From positions 4,255 through 68,254 of the forward strand of contig NZ_JAYGHW010000067.1 of assembly GCF_034932185.1 (NCBI RefSeq): a DNA stretch of 64,000 bases, in the 5' to 3' direction. A model generated the notes under the pieces. It saw only the letters and a list, made by a program, of their open reading frames with translations. It made no database searches and was not told the DNA's origin. Positions within the stretch are counted from its first letter, which is position 1, and each line of letters starts with the position of its first letter. Positions 1 through 8,939 of the stretch are shown piece after piece. The translations under genes were made by a program, and so were the position numbers. This stretch comes from Spirulina sp034932185. GTDB lineage: Bacteria; Cyanobacteriota; Cyanobacteriia; Cyanobacteriales; Spirulinaceae.

Positions 1-1
1 T

Positions 2-706
2 ATCCTCGATTTAGACAAAGGCAATTATGTCAATGTCCGGGGGGAAGAATCCTTTATCGCCGCCAGTACGATTAAGCTGCCCATCCTGGCCATGTTTTAC
101 CAACAGGTGGATCAAGGGCGCGTTGATCTCGATGAATTGTTGACGATGACCGCCGAGCTAAGGGCCCCGGAAGCGGGCAATATGCAGTTTAGCCCGGTGG
201 GAACCCAATTTTCCGCCCTGGAAACGGCGACCCGGATGATCACCATCAGTGATAATACGGGGACAAATATGATTATTGAGCGGTTGGGGGGGAAAGCCGC
301 CATCAACAGTCAATTTCAGCGCCTTGGCTTAACCCATACCACAGTGAATAACTGGCTCCCGGATATCCCCGGCACAAACACCACCAGCCCCGTCGATCTC
401 ACCAATATCTTGATTGGGGTGGAGCAGGGTCAGTTTATTTCGATGCGATCGCGCGATCGCATTCTCCGCACCCTCACTGAGGTGAATAACCGCCAACTCC
501 TGCCCCAAGGCTTAGGGACTGGGGCCGTCATTGCCCATAAAACCGGAACCCTGGGTAAAGTCCTCGCCGATGTGGGTCTCGTGGATACCCCCAAAGGAGC
601 AAGGTATATCATCGCCGTTATTGTCGAGCGTCCCCAGAACGATCCCAAAGCCCAAGCCTTAATTCACCAAATTTCCCGCCTTGCCTATGATTATTTCAAC
701 CGTTAA
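2..706 (+). CDS. Class A beta-lactamase-like serine hydrolase, 5' truncated by window edge
   Basis: The reading frame is open from the first bases of the window, so the N-terminus is missing. It carries the three active-site motifs of the penicillin-binding/beta-lactamase fold: S-T-I-K (Ser codon at 65-67), S-D-N (248-256) and K-T-G (539-547). About 235 residues are present, the usual extent of the catalytic core from the SxxK helix onward. The glutamate expected in the omega loop of true class A enzymes is not evident in the NNWLPDIPGTNTTSP stretch. A penicillin-interacting or other serine hydrolase role is therefore as likely as drug resistance. Probably exported, but the signal region is outside the window. 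Confidence 0.9.
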   Translation: MLDLDKGNYVNVRGEESFIAASTIKLPILAMFYQQVDQGRVDLDELLTMTAELRAPEAGNMQFSPVGTQFSALETATRMITISDNTGTNMIIERLGGKAAINSQFQRLGLTHTTVNNWLPDIPGTNTTSPVDLTNILIGVEQGQFISMRSRDRILRTLTEVNNRQLLPQGLGTGAVIAHKTGTLGKVLADVGLVDTPKGARYIIAVIVERPQNDPKAQALIHQISRLAYDYFNR

Positions 707-716
707 TCCTTTGGAT

Positions 717-742
717 GAAGGAGAGAGAAAAGAGAAGGGAGC
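717..742. repeat. Purine-rich 26-nt dispersed repeat, copy 1
   Basis: This stretch (GAAGGAGAGAGAAAAGAGAA then GGGAGC) recurs at 25822-25847 with a single mismatch. Both copies lie in intergenic DNA. Function unknown. Confidence 0.6.
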
Positions 743-750
743 AAGGTTGA

Positions 751-796
751 TGTAGGGGCGAAAAATTTGGGGGCGAAAAATTTTTCGCCCCTACAT
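751..796. repeat. GTAGGGGCG palindromic repeat (module A), compound copy
   Basis: A palindrome opening TGTAGGGGCGAAAAATTT and closing TTTTTCGCCCCTACA, with an extra internal GGGGGCGAAAAA unit. It belongs to the dispersed family found at many intergenic sites of the window. It sits between the serine hydrolase stop and cysC and could fold into a stem that ends transcription. Confidence 0.75.
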
Positions 797-902
797 ATCT
801 ACTCCCCACTCCCCGCTTCCCCAATAATTTCCCCCTTCTTCCGGATTAGGCCAAGCAATCCGATAAGATATAGGGTGCGAATTTAAGAGGTTAAGGATTT
901 TC

Positions 903-1439
903 ATGGCGCAACGCGGAGTTACCGTTTGGTTTACGGGCCTGAGTGGTGCAGGCAAAACGACGATCAGCCAGGCTGTGGCAGAACGACTACAAGCCCAAGG
1001 CTATCAACTCGAAGTCCTCGATGGGGATATTGTCCGCACCAACCTCACCAAGGGGTTAGGCTTCAGCAAAGAAGACCGGGACGAAAATATTCGTCGCATT
1101 GGCTTTGTCTCCCACCTCTTAACCCGCAATGGCGTGATTGTGATTGTCTCCGCCATTTCCCCCTACCGAGAGGCAAGGGAAACGGTGCGGGAGCGGATTG
1201 GGGATTTTGTCGAGGTGTTTGTTAATGCGCCTTTAGATGTGTGTGAATCGCGGGATGTTAAAGGGTTATACAAAAAGGCCCGGGCCGGCGAAATCAAGCA
1301 ATTCACCGGCATTGATGACCCCTACGAAGCCCCCCTTAACCCGGAAATTGAATGCCGCACCGATCTCGAAGATCTCGAAGCAAGCATCCATAAGGTGATG
1401 ACCAAACTCCAAGAGCTAGGCTATCTCCCCACCCACTAA
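903..1439 (+). CDS. cysC: Adenylyl-sulfate kinase CysC
   Basis: Phosphorylates adenylyl sulfate (APS) to PAPS with ATP, feeding sulfate assimilation or sulfation. The 178-residue protein has the P-loop GLSGAGKT at residues 12-19, followed by the DGD and R-x-N-L-T-K-G-L-G-F-S segment that binds APS. Length is that of a stand-alone bacterial CysC with no sulfurylase fusion. The ATG at 903 follows AAGAGGTTAAGG, an adequate ribosome binding site. It stands alone, with repeats on both sides. Cytoplasmic. Confidence 0.97.
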   Translation: MAQRGVTVWFTGLSGAGKTTISQAVAERLQAQGYQLEVLDGDIVRTNLTKGLGFSKEDRDENIRRIGFVSHLLTRNGVIVIVSAISPYREARETVRERIGDFVEVFVNAPLDVCESRDVKGLYKKARAGEIKQFTGIDDPYEAPLNPEIECRTDLEDLEASIHKVMTKLQELGYLPTH

Positions 1440-1465
1440 CGGATTCTCTACAAACGAACCGAAGA

Positions 1466-1550
1466 GGGCGCAAGCATTGCGCCCCTACTTTATCGATGGG
1501 CGTGGGGGCGTTGGCGTAAGCTTGCCGGAGGCACAAAGATTTTTCGCCCC
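1466..1550. repeat. Hairpin plus long-form (module B) GTAGGGGCG repeat
   Basis: A perfect stem GGGCGCAA/TTGCGCCC at 1466-1484 is followed at 1502-1550 by the long repeat form. That form runs GTGGGGGCGTTGGCGTAAGC, then TTGCCGGAGGCACAAAGA, then TTTTTCGCCCC. It lies between the convergent cysC and the transglutaminase gene and may terminate both. Confidence 0.7.
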
Positions 1551-1562
1551 GATATCAACGGA

Positions 1563-3239
1563 TTAAGCGGATTTGCTCTCAGGCTGTGGGGGCTGTAATT
1601 CTGCCAAAATACGGAAGCGCACATGGTTAATGGCCAGATCGCCAATGGATAATTGTTCTTTGGTGACTAACACATTGTTAATGTAGAGCTTTTCAAAGGG
1701 AATACCCTTGGCCATCTCCGCATGATACCAAGCCAAGCCCATAAAGAACCGGGTGGGATAGGGGCCGCCTTCGGTGACATCATCGGGGTTGGATTCCATC
1801 GGGAGCCAACCATAGCCGGGGAGATAGAATTCCATCCACACATGGTTAAAATCTGGTTCGAGGAGGTGGCCCCGCTCCCGCGCATGGGGGGGACATTTAT
1901 AGCGGCCTACAGTACGGCAGGCGATGCCATTTAAACGGGCGAGGGCGAGTAAAACCCCTAGATATTCCCCACAGGAACCTACGCCCCGCGCTAGGGCCAC
2001 GTCGGGGGTGTCAATGTGGGGCTTGATGCCGTAGGAGAGGTGATCGTAGACGTAGTTGCGGATGCTGTACATTTTTCGCAACAGGTTCGTTTCCCGGCCG
2101 GCGGCATCTTGGGCAGCCCGTTGGATGATTTCTTGATCCATGGCTAGGTTGTCGTTATCGACAAGGTAGCGATCGCCAAATTCCGGCGGCAATTCCGGCA
2201 CTTTTTCCCCATCTTGGGGGCCAAATTGGTATTTAATCCCCCACACCTCTAGGGTGGCCTTCCAGCCGAAAATATACCGATCCTTTGATTTAAGCTGATC
2301 AAACTTAAACACCGCAACCCTTTCCCCTTCTACCTCCCGCTCTTCAAAGGGGAGGCCGATCGCCTCAATATTGCGAATCTTTTGGCGCGGGGTCTCAGCG
2401 GGCAACGCCATGCGCCATTCCAAATCATGGACATCGACGGTATCGAGGGGGGAAAGCTCTTCCACATAGCTCATTTCCACCAGATAGCCGTTGGAGAGGG
2501 CGTATTTTTGATCGGGGTAGTAGGCGCAGTAGAGGGGGTGAATGAACGTGCGATCGCGGTATTGCAGTTCGTAGTTGGGGTTGGCGTTGGGGTTATCCCG
2601 TAGATAGGGTTCATTTTGGGCATAGGCCACAAACAGGGTATCCCCCTCAAAGGCGAGGCCCGTGGGGGATTCAAAGGGGGTGAGGACGTTAAACAGCATT
2701 TCCCCTGTGGCCCGATCCAAGCAATACACACTCTGCTCAATATCATCGGTGAGCCAGAGTTCCTCACCCCGAATGGTGATATTTTCCACACCAATGCCGG
2801 GGGCATAGAAGCGGGTAATTTCTCGGCGGGTTTCGCGGCTGAAGATGAGGATATGGCCGGTGCGCTGACAGGTGACGTAGATCGTGCCGCCAGCAACGGC
2901 AACGCCATTGAGGGGGTAGTAGAGGCTGAAAAACCGATGGGGACGGAGGTGATCAGTTTCCTCTAGGGAACAAAAATAAAGATCTTCGCCTCTGGTGAAC
3001 CATAGGGTATCTTGGGCGATCGCCAACCCCGTTGCCCCCACAAAATCCTGCCAAGTGTGGGGGTTAAGGATGCGGGTGTTGTGGGTTTCCGGGTCTATGG
3101 CCGAGAGATAGCCGGTGGTGGCATCGAGGGCATAGAGCATCCCTTGATAAAAGGTAATGCCGTGGATCGCTGCCGCAGCATAGGGGTAGATGGTGCGGAT
3201 CGGGGGGGCAGGTTGGGCCCAGGAGGAATCTGGAATCAT
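1563..3239 (-). CDS. Transglutaminase-domain protein with N-terminal propeller-like region
   Basis: 558 residues. The first half contains blade-like repeats (for example GGTIYVTCQRTGHILIFSR and GEELWLTDDIEQSVYCLDR) typical of NHL/YncE-type beta-propellers. The C-terminal part is a papain-like transglutaminase core: Cys about 423 in GSCGEY, His about 466 in FNHVWMEFY, and Asp about 486 in ESNPDD. Such domains act as transglutaminases or as cysteine proteases/deamidases; the substrate cannot be inferred. No clear signal peptide is seen, though residues 1-9 could be a remnant of one. Divergent from the DUF928 gene, with a 234-bp spacer. Confidence 0.8.
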   Translation of the reverse strand: MIPDSSWAQPAPPIRTIYPYAAAAIHGITFYQGMLYALDATTGYLSAIDPETHNTRILNPHTWQDFVGATGLAIAQDTLWFTRGEDLYFCSLEETDHLRPHRFFSLYYPLNGVAVAGGTIYVTCQRTGHILIFSRETRREITRFYAPGIGVENITIRGEELWLTDDIEQSVYCLDRATGEMLFNVLTPFESPTGLAFEGDTLFVAYAQNEPYLRDNPNANPNYELQYRDRTFIHPLYCAYYPDQKYALSNGYLVEMSYVEELSPLDTVDVHDLEWRMALPAETPRQKIRNIEAIGLPFEEREVEGERVAVFKFDQLKSKDRYIFGWKATLEVWGIKYQFGPQDGEKVPELPPEFGDRYLVDNDNLAMDQEIIQRAAQDAAGRETNLLRKMYSIRNYVYDHLSYGIKPHIDTPDVALARGVGSCGEYLGVLLALARLNGIACRTVGRYKCPPHARERGHLLEPDFNHVWMEFYLPGYGWLPMESNPDDVTEGGPYPTRFFMGLAWYHAEMAKGIPFEKLYINNVLVTKEQLSIGDLAINHVRFRILAELQPPQPESKSA

Positions 3240-3473
3240 GCTCAGTTGGCGTGAGGAAACGGAAACGGGCCGCTATGGGTTTAGTGGCTACAACCCCCAA
3301 ACTTAGCAGAAACATCGCCCTGTCTACTGCTTAAACTGAACTTTCCGTGGACGTTAGCCTCTGGATTTAGTTACAACAGAAGTATTTCAGGGTGCAGGTG
3401 ACTCAAAATTCTGAGCATTGCTTGATTAGATCATATGTTTTACTTAAACCTTTCACTGTTGAGGGATTTGGTT

Positions 3474-4355
3474 ATGGATTTTCGACTTTCCTCCCGTCGC
3501 CTGCGGTGGGTTACATTGGTGGCAGCGGCTACCATCATGACATCGCTAACCCCTGGGATATTTACCAGCGGAGGGGCGATCGCCCAGAATTTACCCAGCC
3601 TCGACCAATGGCAATCTGCCGGGTTTAAGCCCAATGTCGATACCACGCCGAATCGCAGCGATGTGGGGGGAACCCGTGGCCCTGAGAATGCGCCCATGGA
3701 AGGGTTATCTTTAATGGCCCTTGTGCCAAAATACAATCAGTTTGGCGTGACCATTGCGGGCAATCCGCAGATTTTGGTCTATCTGCCCACGGCAAAAACC
3801 GATCGCATTGTCCGTCTGGAGTTGGAAGAAGTGACCCCCGGCCGTCTGGGGAGTGGCCCCACCCGTAAGTTTGTCTATGCTCAGGAGTGGGAAGTGGGGC
3901 AAAACGGCGGCATAATGAATTTGAGTCTGCCCCCGTCGATTCCCCACAATAACCATCCCCAAGCCCAGCGATCGCTGATGCAAACGAATCAGGATTATCG
4001 CTGGGTGGTGTTGGTTTATGACAATACCGATGCCATTACGGGGCAGGTGGAGGGCTATATTCGCCAAATTGATCCGGGGCAGGTCAATTGGCAAAATGTT
4101 GAACCGACGGCGGGGCCGATTCCCAATTATTTGGCCAGCTTGACCCCTCACCGCAAGGGAACGGTGTTGTTCCAAAATTTTGTTTGGTATGATGCGATCG
4201 CTGCCTTAGCCCAAGCCTACCAAGATGATCCCATGGCCACCGCTGCGGATTGGCAACAGGTGTTGGAGTTGGCGGGGTTCAGTCCGGCAGAAATTGCCAC
4301 GGTGTTAACCCAAATGGCCCAATCGCGCCAATTCATCGAGGGGGAATTGCTCTAA
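3474..4355 (+). CDS. DUF928 family exported protein
   Basis: A cyanobacterial protein of unknown function. The ATG at 3474 is preferred over the upstream in-frame 3435 because GAGGG at 3461-3465 is correctly spaced; this gives 293 residues. It starts with a basic N-terminus and a hydrophobic stretch ending near AIAQ, a likely signal peptide. The mature part has the DUF928 pattern: GGTRG, then LMALVP, then a beta-sandwich-like region, and near the C-terminus the WYDAIAALA helix. Related genes often sit beside CHASE2 or adhesin genes; that context is absent here. Confidence 0.85.
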   Translation: MDFRLSSRRLRWVTLVAAATIMTSLTPGIFTSGGAIAQNLPSLDQWQSAGFKPNVDTTPNRSDVGGTRGPENAPMEGLSLMALVPKYNQFGVTIAGNPQILVYLPTAKTDRIVRLELEEVTPGRLGSGPTRKFVYAQEWEVGQNGGIMNLSLPPSIPHNNHPQAQRSLMQTNQDYRWVVLVYDNTDAITGQVEGYIRQIDPGQVNWQNVEPTAGPIPNYLASLTPHRKGTVLFQNFVWYDAIAALAQAYQDDPMATAADWQQVLELAGFSPAEIATVLTQMAQSRQFIEGELL

Positions 4356-4368
4356 TCCCCTAAAACCA

Positions 4369-4402
4369 GAGGGGCGAAAAAGCGCGAAAATTTTCGCCCC
4401 TC
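4369..4402. repeat. GTAGGGGCG-type palindrome (module A) after the DUF928 gene
   Basis: GAGGGGCG at 4369-4376 pairs with CGCCCCTC at 4395-4402 around an A/T-rich centre. It lies 13 bp after the DUF928 stop and is a plausible terminator. Confidence 0.65.
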
Positions 4403-4435
4403 CATCCCTTAAGATCAAAGTTGCAAATTTTGCTA

Positions 4436-4469
4436 AAACCCGGTTTCCCTCAATCTCGAAACCGGGTTT
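4436..4469. repeat. 12-bp perfect inverted repeat upstream of priA
   Basis: AAACCCGGTTTC (4436-4447) and GAAACCGGGTTT (4458-4469) form a perfect 12-bp stem with a 10-nt loop, ending 18 bp before the priA ATG. A similar ACCGGGTTTTT half-site occurs at 35644. It may be a terminator for the upstream gene or part of the priA leader. Confidence 0.6.
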
Positions 4470-4487
4470 CGCTATGGATGGTTGCTC

Positions 4488-7013
4488 ATGTCTCGTTTTC
4501 CTTGGGTTGATGTGTTGGTGGATTGTCCTGAGGCTAAAAATCAGCGTTCTCCAGATCAGGATCAACCCAATCTCCAACAGTTGTTTACCTATATCGTGCC
4601 GCCGGAGTTGGATCTTCAGGTGGGGGATGTGGTGCAGGTTCCCTTTAATACGCGGCAGTTGACAGGGATTATCGTGCAGGGTTTAACGATGGCTCCGACC
4701 CATATTGAAGCGGAGCGGTTAAAGCCGGTGGGAGATCGCATCGCCACTGGATTAATCAGCCCCCAATACTGGGAACTCCTCAATCGCGTGGCAGATTATT
4801 ATCATGCTCCCCTAATGTTGGTGATCCGTACCGCTTTCCCCCCCGGCCTCTTGGGTAAATCCCAGCGGCGCATCCGTCTCATTCCTGATTGCCTCTCCCC
4901 TAAAGATCCCTGTCCTTCCGAAGCTGATCCCTCTGAAACTGAATCTCCCTGTCCCTCCGAAGTTGAAGCCCCCGATCTCCCTGAAGCCTCCCTCCCTCCC
5001 ATCGCCCAATCTGTCCTTGACCTCCTCCGAAAAAGTCCTAAAGGAGACTACACCGCCAAATACATTCACCAAAAGATTACTAATGCGGCAATAGGTATCG
5101 CGTATTTAATCGCTCAGGGTTGGGTCGAAAGCTATCTGCAACCCCCCCGCTATATTCGCCCCAAGAAGGATGAAATTATTAATCTCATTCAAGCGGGCAA
5201 TCTTGAGAAACTCACCCAGCGTCAACAGGAGATTATCCGTGAACTTCAATATATTGGAGGGGAAACTTGGTTAACCGATTGCCGTCAGGCCTTGCGCACC
5301 AATAAGATCACAATCAAAAAGCTCGAAGATCTGGGCTATGTCGGCATTGAAACCCGTGAGGTGTTGCGACTGGCTCAAGGAGGAGCGATCGCCCCCGATC
5401 AACCCAAAACCCTCAATCCGGGACAGGCGGCGGCCTTGGCAGCCATTCAAGCGGAACCGGGGTTTCGGGTGATCCTCCTCCATGGGGTAACGGGATCGGG
5501 GAAAACCGAAGTGTATTTGCAGGCGATCGCCCCCTGTGTAGCCGCCGGTCGTTCCGCCCTCGTCCTCGTCCCCGAAATTGGCCTCACCCCCCAACTCATG
5601 GATCGGTTTCGGGCGCGGTTTGGCGATCGCGTCTATGTCTACCACAGCCAACTCTCCGAAGGGGAACGCTACGACACCTGGCGAGTCATGCTCAACCCCC
5701 AAGCCCAAATCCTCATCGGCACACGCTCCGCCGTCTTTGCCCCCCTGCGTAACTTGGGGATGATCATCCTCGACGAAGAACACGACAGCAGCTTTAAAGA
5801 AGAAGAACGCCAACCCACCTACCACGCCCGCACCGTCGCCCAATGGCGGGCCGAACTCGAAAATTGCCCCCTGATCCTCGGTTCCGCCACCCCCGATTTA
5901 ACCACATGGCAAGCAACCCAAACCGGCAAAATCGACTACTTACCCCTCCCCCACCGCATTGAGCAGCGCCCCCTCCCCCCCATCGAAATCATTGATATGC
6001 GCCGCGAACTCCAAGCTGGCAACCGCTCCATCTTTAGCCACAGCCTCGCCCAAGCCCTCCAGACCCTCAAACCCCAAAAAAAACAAGGCATCCTCTTTAT
6101 CCCCCGTCGAGGCTACAGCACCTTCGTCTCCTGCCGCAGTTGTGGTGAAGTCATCCTTTGCCCCCGTTGTGACGTTTCCCTCTCCTACCACCACAGCGGC
6201 GAATTTCCCCATCTCATTTGCCACTATTGCAACCATCGCCAAGCCCAGCCCCCCCAATGTCCGGCCTGCGGTTCCCCCTTTTTAAAGAATTTTGGTAGTG
6301 GTACACAGCGGGTCATGGAGCAATTAGCCCAACAATTTCCAGAACTGCGGGCGATCCGGTTCGATAGCGATACCACCACCAGCAAAGGCGCTCACCGCAA
6401 CCTTTTAAATCAGTTTGAACAGGGAGAGGCGGATCTATTGGTGGGGACGCAAATGCTCACCAAAGGGTTAGATATTGCCGAAGTAACGCTGGTGGGCATC
6501 TTGGCCGCTGATGGCCTGCTCCATCGGGCGGATTACCGGGCCAGTGAGCAGGCCTTCCAACTGCTCACCCAAGTAGCGGGGCGGGCCGGTCGCGGGGCAG
6601 AACCGGGAAGGGTGATTTTGCAAACCTATAGCCCCGATCATCCCGTCGTTCAAGCGGTACAAGCCTATGATTATCCAAGGTTTGCAGCGACAACATTAGC
6701 GGAACGCCAAAACCACGGCTACCCCCCCAACCGCCGCTTGGTATTGCTACGGCTCACGGGGTCTAATTTAGCAGTCGTGCAACGGACGGCGGAATTGATG
6801 GCGATCAAGGGGCGATCGCTCCTTCCCCCCAGTGCCATTCTGTTAGGCCCCGCCCCCGCCCCCGTCATGCGGGTGAATCGCTATTTTCATTGGCATATTT
6901 TGTTGAAGTTTCCACCCAAAACCCATCCGTTACCGGACTTTTCCCCACTGCGGGATCTCTGTCCCCGCACAGTGAATATGAGTTTCAATTTTGATCCCCT
7001 CAATCTCGGCTAA
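4488..7013 (+). CDS. priA: Primosomal protein N' (PriA helicase)
   Basis: A 3'-5' superfamily 2 DNA helicase that reloads the replisome at stalled forks. Seen in order: N-terminal DNA-binding part, a Pro/Ser/Glu-rich insertion (about residues 130-165) with the CPSEADPSE and CPSEVEAP echoes, Walker A GVTGSGKTE, the DEEH box, and eight cysteines of the two zinc sites (CRSCGE, CPRC, CHYC, CPAC). The helicase C-terminal motifs include GTQMLTKGLD and QVAGRAGRG. The ATG at 4488 is chosen over the TTG two codons upstream; product 841 residues, normal for cyanobacteria. Cytoplasmic. Confidence 0.97.
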   Translation: MSRFPWVDVLVDCPEAKNQRSPDQDQPNLQQLFTYIVPPELDLQVGDVVQVPFNTRQLTGIIVQGLTMAPTHIEAERLKPVGDRIATGLISPQYWELLNRVADYYHAPLMLVIRTAFPPGLLGKSQRRIRLIPDCLSPKDPCPSEADPSETESPCPSEVEAPDLPEASLPPIAQSVLDLLRKSPKGDYTAKYIHQKITNAAIGIAYLIAQGWVESYLQPPRYIRPKKDEIINLIQAGNLEKLTQRQQEIIRELQYIGGETWLTDCRQALRTNKITIKKLEDLGYVGIETREVLRLAQGGAIAPDQPKTLNPGQAAALAAIQAEPGFRVILLHGVTGSGKTEVYLQAIAPCVAAGRSALVLVPEIGLTPQLMDRFRARFGDRVYVYHSQLSEGERYDTWRVMLNPQAQILIGTRSAVFAPLRNLGMIILDEEHDSSFKEEERQPTYHARTVAQWRAELENCPLILGSATPDLTTWQATQTGKIDYLPLPHRIEQRPLPPIEIIDMRRELQAGNRSIFSHSLAQALQTLKPQKKQGILFIPRRGYSTFVSCRSCGEVILCPRCDVSLSYHHSGEFPHLICHYCNHRQAQPPQCPACGSPFLKNFGSGTQRVMEQLAQQFPELRAIRFDSDTTTSKGAHRNLLNQFEQGEADLLVGTQMLTKGLDIAEVTLVGILAADGLLHRADYRASEQAFQLLTQVAGRAGRGAEPGRVILQTYSPDHPVVQAVQAYDYPRFAATTLAERQNHGYPPNRRLVLLRLTGSNLAVVQRTAELMAIKGRSLLPPSAILLGPAPAPVMRVNRYFHWHILLKFPPKTHPLPDFSPLRDLCPRTVNMSFNFDPLNLG

Positions 7014-7046
7014 AAAACGAGAGGGGCGAAAAACCTTTCCACCATT

Positions 7047-7076
7047 GTGTAGGGGTGAAAATTTTTCGCCCCGTAG
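7047..7076. repeat. GTAGGGGCG palindrome (module A)
   Basis: GTGTAGGGGTG pairs imperfectly with CGCCCCGTAG around AAAATTTTT. It lies between the convergent priA and Uma2 genes, preceded by a half unit GAGGGGCGAAAAA at 7020. Confidence 0.6.
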
Positions 7077-7078
7077 AT

Positions 7079-7690
7079 CTAGGCTTGAAAAATTTGGGCT
7101 GCGGTTAACTTTAATTCAGGAAAGGCTAAGGATTCAATCACTTCATCACCGCGAAATTGCTTTTCTTCATACTCACCGTTAATCATTTGATAAACAGAAA
7201 TTGTCGGGGCTTTCAGATCACCAATGAAACGCCGTCCCCCTAAGCCACCATGATCGACAATCCAATATTCAGGAATCCCCAGCAATTCATAATCCCCGGC
7301 TTTCCTTAAATAATCGTTCTGCCAATTAGTACTCACCACTTCCACCACTAAACGCACCGATTGCCCTGAACTAATCACAGATTCTTTTTGCCAACGGGTT
7401 TCATTGGCCAACTGCTCTCGATCCAGAACAATAATATCCGGTAAATAACCCGATTCATCTTCTGAAAATTTAATTAAGCAATCCCCAGGAATCGAGTAGG
7501 CTAATTTAAGCCGTCGCATTTCAAAGTGAAGTTCGCCAATAATAAACCCGACAATGTTAGAGTGCTGACCCGTTGCTAGTGGCATTTCAACAATGGCTCC
7601 GTTGTGTAATTCATATTTACAAGTGGCGTTCTCTGGATACCAATCAACGAATTGATCAAAGGAGATAGATTTTGTAATCGTTTGAGTCAT
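7079..7690 (-). CDS. Uma2 family (DUF820) putative restriction endonuclease-like protein
   Basis: 203 residues with the PD-(D/E)xK-like core of the Uma2 family. Features are the N-terminal FDQFVDWYPENATCKYEL segment, PDIIVLDRE, VRLVVEVVSTNW with the acidic/polar active-site run, and DYELLGIPEYWIVD. Cyanobacterial genomes hold many copies of this family; the cellular role is not established. The gene is more A/T-rich than its neighbours, in keeping with mobility of the family. A second member lies at 14842-15438. Confidence 0.88.
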   Translation of the reverse strand: MTQTITKSISFDQFVDWYPENATCKYELHNGAIVEMPLATGQHSNIVGFIIGELHFEMRRLKLAYSIPGDCLIKFSEDESGYLPDIIVLDREQLANETRWQKESVISSGQSVRLVVEVVSTNWQNDYLRKAGDYELLGIPEYWIVDHGGLGGRRFIGDLKAPTISVYQMINGEYEEKQFRGDEVIESLAFPELKLTAAQIFQA

Positions 7691-7886
7691 GGTTTTTAGA
7701 GAGGGAGGGGTTGAGCGATGAAGACAAGCAGGACAATTGTTCTTATTATAGCAAGGGTGTGGGAGTTTGGAAAGGGAAACTGGATTTTTTCACGTTTTCC
7801 ACCCCAACGGCAAAATCCAAGCGGAAAGTGAGAGACAATGCCGGTATCGGAAAAATGCCATCCCTGAATTGTGGAGCCAATCGACC

Positions 7887-8939
7887 ATGACAACCCCGCT
7901 CAAAGCAGGGGTGATCGGAACTGGGGTCATTTCTAAAGAACATCTCAGTTTCCTCGCCACCTGTCCCCATGCCGAACTGGTGGGGGTTTGCGACCTCTCC
8001 CGTGCTGCGGCCCGCTATGCCGCCCAACGCTACGGAGCCACCGCCGCCTATACGGACTTTCGGCAAATGCTCACGGCAGCTAAACCCGATGTCGTCCATA
8101 TCCTCACCCCCCCCCAAAGCCATAAATTCATCGCCACCGAATGCCTCAAAGCGGGCGCTCATGTGATCTGTGAAAAACCCATTGCTGCCAATCATCAGGA
8201 TTTTGAAGAACTTTGGGCTTTGGCCCAGGAGTGCGATCGCCACCTGATCGAAGACCAAAACTACCGATTTAACACCCCCATCCTCGCCATCCAGGATTTA
8301 ATCAGCCAGGGGAAATTGGGGGAAATTAAAGAAGTAGAAGTGCGGATGTCCCTGGCGTTGCGGGCCGGCGGACGTTTTGCCGATGAAAACCTCCCCAGCC
8401 CGATCCACAAAATGCCCGCTGGCGTAATCCACGACCTGATCACCCATCTCATCTACCTCGCCCTCCCCTACCTCCCCAGCTTCGACCACATCCGCGCCAC
8501 CTGGAGCAACCACGGCGGCGGCGACCTCTTCAAATACGATGACCTGGATGCCTTGGTGATCGGCGGCGGCGTTCATGCTCATTTCCGGTTTAGCTGTTAC
8601 ACCATGCCGGAAACCTTCAGCTTTAAGGTACGGGGTACCGAAGGTTACGCCGAAACCGACCTGTTTCAACCCTATATCCGTGCGGTTTATCCCAGAGGCG
8701 GCAAACAGTTATCGCCGTTAATTAACCATTGGGTGAATGGTGTGGATTTAATGAAAGCCAGTGTCCGCAACTTTCGCAATAAAATTATGCAGCGCACCCC
8801 CTACGAGGGCCTCAAGGTTTTACTAGATCGCACCTATACCGCCCTTGTTCAGGGGACAGACCTGCCCATCTCCTACGAAGAGATGGAGCGCACCAGCCGT
8901 TTAATTGATGCCCTTGTGGCGGAGGAGAACCAAGGATGA
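7887..8939 (+). CDS. Gfo/Idh/MocA family NAD(P)-dependent oxidoreductase
   Basis: 350 residues from the ATG at 7887; the upstream TTG at 7767 would add a non-conserved 40 residues. The N-terminus KAGVIGTGVISKEHL is the Rossmann dinucleotide site, and CEKPIA carries the EKP motif of the family. The C-terminal half is the substrate-binding alpha/beta domain. Members oxidise or reduce sugars and their derivatives. It overlaps the next gene by ATGA (8936-8939) and heads a three-gene sugar-modification group, probably for a surface polysaccharide. Confidence 0.93.
   Translation: MTTPLKAGVIGTGVISKEHLSFLATCPHAELVGVCDLSRAAARYAAQRYGATAAYTDFRQMLTAAKPDVVHILTPPQSHKFIATECLKAGAHVICEKPIAANHQDFEELWALAQECDRHLIEDQNYRFNTPILAIQDLISQGKLGEIKEVEVRMSLALRAGGRFADENLPSPIHKMPAGVIHDLITHLIYLALPYLPSFDHIRATWSNHGGGDLFKYDDLDALVIGGGVHAHFRFSCYTMPETFSFKVRGTEGYAETDLFQPYIRAVYPRGGKQLSPLINHWVNGVDLMKASVRNFRNKIMQRTPYEGLKVLLDRTYTALVQGTDLPISYEEMERTSRLIDALVAEENQG

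Noticed and set aside
5271..6285. Long frames opposite or inside priA, and similar frames opposite gpmI, psbC, leuS and ubiB
   Set aside because: They are shadows of strongly recognised genes with biased composition (Gly/Ala/Ser- or Pro-rich) and no domain features.
7767..7886. N-terminal extension of the first Gfo/Idh protein
   Set aside because: It needs a TTG start and adds residues before a standard Rossmann start; the ATG at 7887 fits the family.
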